Shown in pieces: positions 63,601 through 64,000 of a stretch of 64,000 nucleotides of DNA. The position numbers were made by a program, and so were the translations under genes. Source of the stretch: Luscinia megarhynchos (Eukaryota > Chordata > Aves > Passeriformes > Turdidae); contig CM067566.1 of assembly GCA_034336665.1 (NCBI GenBank), forward strand, positions 21,434,330-21,498,329, read 5' to 3'. Each line of letters begins with the position of its first letter. Within the stretch, counting starts at the first letter, position 1. Below the pieces are notes generated by a model. The model was given only the letters and a program-made list of their open reading frames with translations, was not told the DNA's origin and searched no databases.

Positions 63601-63773
63601 TGTTTTCTTGTGAGTAAAGCACTAAATAACTCCTTTTCATGCAGTAGGTTTCAAGATGAAAAAGAGAGTTAGAATATCACAACATACCTCAATAAGTTCA
63701 TTGCTCCAAATGCTGGCATCCATTTTTAGACTCCGGACTTTTGAATCTCTTGGTCCTAAAGATCTGTGCTGTC
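7440..63773 (-). CDS. ARAP2: ARAP2, C-terminal 972 residues in 22 exons (5' part outside window)
   Basis: ARAP2 is a multidomain PIP3-responsive GAP for Arf6 that acts at membranes and focal adhesions and binds RhoA. Joining 22 minus-strand exons (63688-63773 down to 7440-7790) gives 2918 nt with consistent phase at every GT-AG junction. Numbering residues from the split Gly codon at 63773: ArfGAP C-terminal part 1-95 with the catalytic Arg in GQHRSLG (R4); ankyrin region about 96-150; PH3 about 170-276; PH4 about 288-390; RhoGAP about 405-590; RA about 600-700; PH5 about 715-812; basic tail 813-972. Human ARAP2 is about 1,700 residues, so roughly 57 percent is here. SAM, PH1, PH2 and the zinc finger should lie upstream of 64000. 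ARAP1 and ARAP3 are the alternatives; the tail, the [13 protein letters not shown] linker and the missing RhoGAP arginine finger favour ARAP2. Confidence 0.95.
7791..11087 (-). other. ARAP2: ARAP2 intron 21
   Basis: AT-rich intron with a poly-A run of 20 at 9727-9746 and a 14-bp direct repeat (ACTGCTGCAGTCAG) at 10311-10324 and 10351-10364. No recognised gene or transposon is seen. Confidence 0.7.
11088..11219 (-). CDS. ARAP2: ARAP2 exon u: basic tail after PH5
   Basis: This 132-nt, phase 0-0 exon (residues 813-856) encodes [20 protein letters not shown], then [20 protein letters not shown]. The DIWPP..GK.RK.SITK.P and GLPLIPI motifs identify the ARAP2 C-terminal tail. It is followed by a consensus donor, gtaagt. 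Confidence 0.93.
11220..15538 (-). other. ARAP2: ARAP2 intron 20
   Basis: The intron contains the CR1 fragment at 11636-12165. The rest is AT-rich sequence with short A and T runs (for example near 12602 and 14320) and nothing else that I recognise. Confidence 0.7.
11636..12165 (+). mobile_element. CR1 LINE 3' fragment
   Basis: A 5'-truncated CR1 in plus orientation. Hallmarks in order: the ggctggaatgtggcccag and cctggcctttgtcagaaata blocks of the ORF2 end, tgtccagttctgggcccctc, then the tail tgatctcaaaggtccttcac and the terminal gattctgtga motif. Several deletions shorten it relative to full CR1 3' ends. It lies antisense to ARAP2. Confidence 0.85.
15539..15602 (-). CDS. ARAP2: ARAP2 exon t: PH5 C-terminal helix
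   Basis: This 64-nt exon (residues 791-812) encodes [20 protein letters not shown] followed by AQ. The EWMxSIFxAQ segment is the PH-domain C-terminal helix with its invariant Trp. Acceptor ttctag, donor gtatta. Confidence 0.93.
15603..16086 (-). other. ARAP2: ARAP2 intron 19
   Basis: A 484-nt AT-rich intron between the 36-nt microexon and the last PH5 exon. No repeat or additional exon is recognised. Confidence 0.75.
16087..16122 (-). CDS. ARAP2: ARAP2 exon s: 36-nt microexon in PH5
   Basis: This very short exon lies between acceptor cttttag and donor gtaggt. It encodes [11 protein letters not shown] (residues 780-790) with split codons at both ends: Asn from exon r and Trp into exon t. The family has WGLTAYSEKHHW at this place. 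A second GT four bases downstream would retain TGG TAG, an in-frame stop. Confidence 0.92.
16123..17523 (-). other. ARAP2: ARAP2 intron 18
   Basis: A 1.4-kb intron with a 27-bp poly-A run at 16670-16696. I could not tie the run to a retrocopy. No other structure is recognised. Confidence 0.7.
16670..16696 (+). repeat. Poly-A run (27 bp)
   Basis: An uninterrupted A homopolymer in intron 18. It may be a retroposition tail or a simple repeat. No recognisable source gene or target duplication flanks it. Confidence 0.8.
17524..17606 (-). CDS. ARAP2: ARAP2 exon r: PH5 middle
   Basis: This 83-nt exon (residues 752-778 plus two bases) encodes [20 protein letters not shown], then KKMKPPT. The [13 protein letters not shown] stretch matches the family immediately before the WGL block of the next exon. 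The ANKPEK loop is divergent from mammals. Confidence 0.92.
17951..19171 (-). mobile_element. CR1 LINE, 5'-truncated, minus orientation
   Basis: It starts at its 3' end with gaatggtttgggttggaagg and continues through the CR1 3' region to the end of the reverse-transcriptase ORF. There, minus-strand frames read [14 protein letters not shown], then [14 protein letters not shown] (the degraded FxxAFDxV/P RT motif region). Frameshifts and stops show it is dead. Its 5' end coincides with a tRNA-like sequence. Confidence 0.88.
19171..19228 (-). mobile_element. tRNA-Arg-like sequence fused to the 5' end of a CR1
   Basis: On the minus strand the segment begins GCCCCAGTGG, has an A-box-like TGGTCTAATGG, then CCAGGGATTGTGGG and a B-box-like GGGTTTGAGTC. 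This resembles vertebrate tRNA-Arg (CCU type). About five bases around the anticodon are missing and the 3' acceptor strand is replaced by CR1 sequence. It has the same orientation as the adjoining CR1. It is therefore a tRNA pseudogene, not a working tRNA. Confidence 0.65.
19300..20135 (+). mobile_element. CR1 LINE fragment, diverged
   Basis: Plus-orientation CR1 3' ORF2 region and tail. The block ttaaatttaacaatgatcta, then caaagtcctgcat, aaaatccc and gggaggcagttctgctgat, follows the usual CR1 order and is followed by caggggcccaccaagacacc. It is older and more gapped than the other copies, and both ends are approximate. Confidence 0.75.
21926..22065 (-). CDS. ARAP2: ARAP2 exon q: PH5 first strands
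   Basis: This 140-nt exon (residues 705-751) encodes [20 protein letters not shown], then [20 protein letters not shown] and LLYKDMK. The basic patch and FQDRYFVL are typical of the phosphoinositide-binding face of a PH domain. The acceptor tag precedes AGAAA. A second AG two bases later would break the phase. Confidence 0.93.
23710..23750 (+). repeat. 21-bp tandem duplication
   Basis: Two copies of ATGAGAGTAGCAGAATACTT (the second has G for A in AGGATA) at 23710-23729 and 23731-23750. It is a recent local duplication in intron 16. Confidence 0.9.
24591..24735 (-). mobile_element. tRNA-Ile-derived SINE with CR1 tail (TguSINE1-like)
   Basis: On the minus strand the head reads GAGCTCAGTTG, then TTTAGAGTGG, AATAACACCAAGG and the B box GGGTTTGAGCC, matching tRNA-Ile (AAU) layout. 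The body continues to a CR1-type tail, gggtcccttccaactcagac, and ends tctgtggttctatgat. This combination is the structure of the passerine SINE TguSINE1. Length is about 145 bp. I could not find clear target duplications. Confidence 0.75.
26495..27228 (+). mobile_element. CR1 LINE 3' fragment
   Basis: Plus-orientation CR1 with the normal block order: gcagtaccatggaaagggac, gccagcagggcaagggaggg, gcctggaggagactgagggg, ggctggatatcaggaaagct, and a tail tgatccttctgggtcccttc ending agtctgtgattttgtg. About 730 bp, 5'-truncated, non-coding. Confidence 0.9.
27602..27730 (-). CDS. ARAP2: ARAP2 exon p: end of RA domain
   Basis: This 129-nt, phase 1-1 exon (residues 662-704) encodes [20 protein letters not shown], then [20 protein letters not shown]. 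It closes the RA fold and leads into a variable linker before PH5. Acceptor tttttcag, donor gtatgt. Confidence 0.95.
31780..31784 (+). repeat. Target site duplication, left copy (CCTTT)
   Basis: Five bases directly before the LTR start, identical to the five after its end at 32431-32435. Confidence 0.8.
31785..32430 (+). mobile_element. Solo LTR of an avian endogenous retrovirus
   Basis: A GC-richer block of 646 bp begins TGTGGGGGTCC and ends GACAGTGACA, so it has canonical TG...CA ends. It is flanked by 5-bp direct repeats CCTTT at 31780-31784 and 32431-32435. Inside are a TATA-type box TATAAAAG (32193-32200) and AATAAA (32294-32299), in the right order for U3-R-U5 in plus orientation. No viral gene accompanies it, so it is a recombined remnant. 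A 5-bp duplication favours an ERVL-type integrase, but the family is not certain. Confidence 0.85.
32193..32200 (+). promoter_or_regulatory. LTR TATA box, antisense to ARAP2
   Basis: TATAAAAG lies about 100 bp before the LTR polyadenylation hexamer, the expected spacing for an LTR promoter. Whether it is active is unknown. Confidence 0.5.
32431..32435 (+). repeat. Target site duplication, right copy (CCTTT)
   Basis: Five bases directly after the LTR end, identical to 31780-31784. The intact pair supports a single insertion followed by LTR-LTR recombination. Confidence 0.8.
32842..32959 (-). CDS. ARAP2: ARAP2 exon o: RA domain middle
   Basis: This 118-nt exon (residues 623-661 plus one base) encodes [20 protein letters not shown], then [18 protein letters not shown]. 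It holds the RA-domain helix and following strand. The solo LTR lies about 410 nt into the intron that follows. Confidence 0.95.
32960..33959 (-). other. ARAP2: ARAP2 intron 14
   Basis: A 1.0-kb AT-rich intron between the two RA-domain exons. Nothing beyond A-rich runs is recognised. Confidence 0.75.
33960..34034 (-). CDS. ARAP2: ARAP2 exon n: start of RA domain
   Basis: This 75-nt, phase 0-0 exon (residues 598-622) encodes [20 protein letters not shown] followed by SIIIR. It supplies the first beta-hairpin of the Ras-association ubiquitin-like fold. Donor gttagt is slightly off consensus. Confidence 0.94.
34035..36262 (-). other. ARAP2: ARAP2 intron 13
   Basis: A 2.2-kb AT-rich intron. No repeat element or extra exon is recognised. 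Confidence 0.75.
36263..36331 (-). CDS. ARAP2: ARAP2 exon m: end of RhoGAP
   Basis: This 69-nt, phase 0-0 exon (residues 575-597) encodes [20 protein letters not shown] plus DTQ. It forms the linker between RhoGAP and RA domains and is well conserved with mammalian ARAP2 as I remember it. Acceptor tatacag, donor gtaagt. Confidence 0.93.
36332..37028 (-). other. ARAP2: ARAP2 intron 12
   Basis: A 0.7-kb intron that begins with the tandem GTAGGT donor of exon l. No repeat is recognised. Confidence 0.75.
37029..37176 (-). CDS. ARAP2: ARAP2 exon l: RhoGAP conserved Asn block
   Basis: This exon (residues 525-574) encodes [20 protein letters not shown], then [20 protein letters not shown] and KNYVQLFH. 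N539 in HNLAVVF is the conserved asparagine of RhoGAP domains. The donor was placed at CAT followed by gtaggt, because only that phase lets the next exon read INEDQVKQ. An alternative GT 4 nt downstream would shift the frame. Confidence 0.92.
37177..39020 (-). other. ARAP2: ARAP2 intron 11
   Basis: A 1.8-kb intron with a CR1 fragment at 37411-37938, only about 240 bp upstream of exon l. The remainder is AT-rich and featureless. Confidence 0.75.
37411..37938 (-). mobile_element. CR1 LINE 3' fragment, minus orientation
   Basis: It begins gaatagaatacctgagttag, then aagggacctaaatcgagtcc (CR1 3' tail reversed). It continues through the typical CR1 blocks aggaaatttttcctaatgac, agagcaatgaggtcacctct, ccagaactgcacatagtgct and ccaactgaggccaaaacaat. 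About 530 bp, non-coding, in the same orientation as ARAP2. Confidence 0.9.
39021..39126 (-). CDS. ARAP2: ARAP2 exon k: RhoGAP helices
   Basis: This 106-nt exon (residues 490-524 plus two bases) encodes [20 protein letters not shown], then [16 protein letters not shown]. The LP..NRATLxxLIxHL motif is the conserved RhoGAP helix. Acceptor cctggcag, donor gtcatt. Confidence 0.95.
39127..40748 (-). other. ARAP2: ARAP2 intron 10
   Basis: A 1.6-kb intron with a TA dinucleotide repeat at about 39570-39609. No transposon is recognised. Confidence 0.75.
39570..39609. repeat. (TA)n microsatellite, about 20 units
   Basis: An uninterrupted alternating TA run of about 40 bp, preceded by a short GT stretch. 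Length is likely to vary between individuals. Confidence 0.9.
40749..40961 (-). CDS. ARAP2: ARAP2 exon j: RhoGAP domain lacking the arginine finger
   Basis: This 213-nt exon (residues 419-489 plus one base) encodes [20 protein letters not shown], then [20 protein letters not shown] and [20 protein letters not shown]. In catalytic RhoGAPs the first loop reads G-I-Y/F-R-x-S/N-G. Here the fourth position is Leu427. The lysine that contacts the switch region in active members is kept (K466). The acceptor was placed at ccctag because GLG continues the family sequence; a second in-frame AG lies 6 nt further in. Confidence 0.95.
40962..42923 (-). other. ARAP2: ARAP2 intron 9
   Basis: A 2.0-kb intron within the RhoGAP-coding part. 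A 61-residue open frame at 42537-42722 has no splice signals or recognisable motif. No repeat element is seen. Confidence 0.7.
42924..43087 (-). CDS. ARAP2: ARAP2 exon i: end of PH4 and start of RhoGAP
   Basis: This 164-nt exon (residues 364-418 plus one base) encodes [20 protein letters not shown], with the PH-domain C-terminal Trp, then [20 protein letters not shown], which starts the RhoGAP fold. It lies after the largest intron of the window (7.4 kb). Confidence 0.95.
47513..47550 (+). repeat. 22-bp-period direct repeat
   Basis: TATTTCAACTATGAAA occurs at 47513-47528 and again at 47535-47550 without mismatch. It is a local duplication in intron 8. Confidence 0.9.
49589..49692 (+). repeat. 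A/C-rich low-complexity stretch
   Basis: An irregular CAAA/ACCAAA-type run of about 100 bp with almost no G or T. It resembles a decayed simple repeat or retroposon tail. Confidence 0.7.
50499..50562 (-). CDS. ARAP2: ARAP2 exon h: PH4 middle strands
   Basis: This 64-nt exon (end of residue 343 through 363, plus two bases) encodes [20 protein letters not shown] and GR across its junctions. It is short, with acceptor ttttcag and donor gtaagg. The VLLLVEKGR strand leads into TLYIHG in the next exon. Confidence 0.94.
50563..52562 (-). other. ARAP2: ARAP2 intron 7
   Basis: A 2.0-kb intron inside the PH4 coding region. Apart from the exon-like segment at 52134-52226, only a 14-bp poly-A run near 50762 stands out. 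Confidence 0.7.
52134..52226 (-). other. Candidate cassette or poison exon in ARAP2 intron 7
   Basis: An open minus-strand segment reads [20 protein letters not shown] and on to LFSWK. It is bounded by a pyrimidine-rich tract ending ggcagggcag and by donor gtattt. Using the second AG gives a 93-nt exon (2+90+1) that fits the phase-1 junction between exons g and h. It would replace Thr343 by Lys...Ala and insert 31 residues in PH4. Using the first AG gives 98 nt (52134-52231), shifts the frame and meets a TGA within about 13 codons. I do not recognise the peptide and recall no counterpart in mammalian ARAP2. It could be a bird-specific or regulatory exon, or chance. Confidence 0.35.
52563..52761 (-). 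CDS. ARAP2: ARAP2 exon g: start of PH4
   Basis: This 199-nt exon (residues 277-342 plus one base) starts [20 protein letters not shown] and contains [20 protein letters not shown], the opening strands of PH4. It ends LRRLQEL plus one base of a Thr codon before donor gtaaga. An exon-like open segment lies 336 nt downstream in the next intron. Confidence 0.95.
52762..53425 (-). other. ARAP2: ARAP2 intron 6
   Basis: A 0.66-kb AT-rich intron between PH3 and PH4. A short A/C-rich run sits near 52866-52897. Nothing else is seen. Confidence 0.75.
53426..53528 (-). CDS. ARAP2: ARAP2 exon f: PH3, second half
   Basis: This 103-nt exon (residues 242-276) encodes [20 protein letters not shown], then [15 protein letters not shown]. 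The conserved Trp in [10 protein letters not shown] is the alpha-helix tryptophan that closes PH domains. Acceptor ctttag, donor gtaatg. Confidence 0.95.
53529..55745 (-). other. ARAP2: ARAP2 intron 5
   Basis: A 2.2-kb intron splitting PH3. It probably contains an old CR1 fragment (53940-54170). A plus-strand open frame at 55242-55580 (112 codons) is lysine-rich and unlike any family I know. Confidence 0.65.
53940..54170 (-). mobile_element. Probable old CR1 fragment, minus orientation
   Basis: The blocks tcatagggacttttagatgt, caacctgctcctgccctgca, aggcttttcctgtcagacag and ggggtgaaatttgtggtcac follow the order of a reversed CR1 3' region, but with heavy divergence. Ends are approximate. Confidence 0.5.
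55746..55890 (-). CDS. ARAP2: ARAP2 exon e: PH3, first half
   Basis: This 145-nt exon (residues 194-241 plus two bases) encodes [20 protein letters not shown], then [20 protein letters not shown]. The KRWCTLE..FLSYYE pattern is the beta-3/beta-4 signature of a PH domain. The phase-2 donor (GG then gtaag) joins the next exon to restore Gly. Confidence 0.94.
55891..59407 (-). other. ARAP2: ARAP2 intron 4
   Basis: A 3.5-kb intron. The part at about 56800-57360 is less AT-rich and contains a short inverted repeat at 56835-56855. I recognise no transposon or gene. Confidence 0.65.
59408..59542 (-). CDS. ARAP2: ARAP2 exon d: linker from ankyrin region to PH3
   Basis: This 135-nt, phase 1-1 exon (residues 149-193) encodes [20 protein letters not shown] and a following [20 protein letters not shown] segment. 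The linker is Ser-rich at first and then matches the start of PH3 (xFLCxFLY). Sequence conservation is lower here than in the flanking domains. Confidence 0.92.
59543..61040 (-). other. ARAP2: ARAP2 intron 3
   Basis: A 1.5-kb intron between the ankyrin exon and the linker exon. No recognised repeat or RNA gene. Confidence 0.7.
61041..61215 (-). CDS. ARAP2: ARAP2 exon c: ankyrin repeat region
   Basis: This 175-nt exon (residues 91-148 plus one base) follows a CT-rich tract and an aag acceptor. It encodes [20 protein letters not shown], then [20 protein letters not shown], matching the ankyrin repeats that pack after the ArfGAP domain in ARAP proteins. It ends in a split Asp codon. Confidence 0.94.
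61216..62823 (-). other. ARAP2: ARAP2 intron 2
   Basis: A 1.6-kb AT-rich intron. No recognised repeat beyond a poly-A run near 62490. Confidence 0.75.
62824..63006 (-). CDS. ARAP2: ARAP2 exon b: ArfGAP C-terminal part
   Basis: This 183-nt, phase 0-0 exon (61 codons, residues 30-90) starts [20 protein letters not shown] and ends TKEQLNK before donor gtaata. The IGNKRAN..FW pattern and the [12 protein letters not shown] block are characteristic of the end of the ARAP ArfGAP domain. Confidence 0.95.
63007..63687 (-). other. ARAP2: ARAP2 intron 1 of the window
   Basis: A 0.68-kb intron splitting the ArfGAP domain. Nothing is recognised in it. Confidence 0.75.
63688..63773 (-). CDS. ARAP2: ARAP2 exon a: ArfGAP core with catalytic Arg
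   Basis: This 86-nt exon has acceptor ttttcag and donor gtatgtt, and starts with two bases that complete a split Gly codon. It encodes [19 protein letters not shown] and continues to SIWSNELIE (residues 1-29). The HRxLG motif holds the arginine that ArfGAP domains use to stimulate GTP hydrolysis on Arf. The four zinc-binding cysteines should be in the preceding exon, which is not in the window. Confidence 0.95.
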
Positions 63774-64000
63774 CTGAAAATCCAAGAGCATTACTTAACT
63801 AAGGCACTTATACAGGGTTTCTCTTCTGCTGAGTAAAAAAAAAAAAATTTGCTGAGGCCAGATTTATTCTACTTGCTAATTTTTTTAAAAATTTGGGTTT
63901 GACATTTGAATATTAAAAACAAAAAGCATCAAAAATACACCTGTTTAAAAAAGAGAAGTTAATTTAATTTGACAGTAATGAATAAACAAAGTAGGCAATC
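63774..64000 (-). other. ARAP2: Partial ARAP2 intron at window edge
   Basis: Intronic sequence upstream of the first visible exon. The preceding exon, which should encode the ArfGAP zinc finger, is outside the window. Confidence 0.8.

Noticed and set aside
1..64000. CRISPR array, operon, phage or other prokaryotic system
   Set aside because: The sequence is plainly vertebrate: spliced exons, CR1, SINE and LTR elements, and no dense coding or regular spacer repeats.

Overview
The window is vertebrate, almost certainly avian, nuclear DNA: AT-rich introns, GT-AG spliced exons, and interspersed repeats dominated by CR1 LINE fragments. A short SINE with a tRNA-Ile-like head and a CR1-like tail (24591-24735) resembles the TguSINE1 type that I know from passerine birds, so a songbird is the best guess. 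Species cannot be fixed from sequence alone.

One protein-coding gene fills the window, on the minus strand: ARAP2 (Arf-GAP with Rho-GAP, ankyrin and PH domains 2). I traced 22 coding exons from 63773 (inside the ArfGAP domain) to the stop codon at 7440-7442. Splice phases agree at every junction and give a continuous 972-residue C-terminal part. In transcript order it encodes the end of the ArfGAP domain, ankyrin repeats, two PH domains, a RhoGAP-fold domain, a Ras-association domain, a last PH domain and a basic tail. The N-terminal SAM, PH1 and PH2 domains and the ArfGAP zinc finger lie beyond 64000. The RhoGAP domain has Leu where active family members have the arginine finger, so it is probably a GTPase-binding domain without GAP activity.

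Layout by coordinate: 1-5339 is intergenic sequence downstream of the gene. 5352-7439 is a likely 3' UTR. 7440-17606 holds the C-terminal tail and last-PH exons plus a CR1 copy. 17607-32841 is the repeat-rich part: a minus-strand CR1 fused at its 5' end to a tRNA-Arg-like sequence, a plus-strand CR1, the tRNA-Ile SINE, another CR1 and a solo LTR with a 5-bp target duplication. 32842-43087 holds the RA, RhoGAP and PH4 exons and one CR1. 43088-50498 is the largest intron, with no recognised repeat. 50499-63773 holds the PH4, PH3, ankyrin and ArfGAP exons.

No plus-strand gene, CRISPR array or operon-like system is visible. The items most worth a second look are: an unassigned exon-like open segment in intron 7 (52134-52226) that could be spliced in frame into PH4; the tRNA-Arg/CR1 chimera; tandem splice sites at several ARAP2 exons, one of which would create an immediate stop codon; and the solo LTR lying antisense in intron 15. 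Domain and family identities rest on remembered family sequences, not on a database search.
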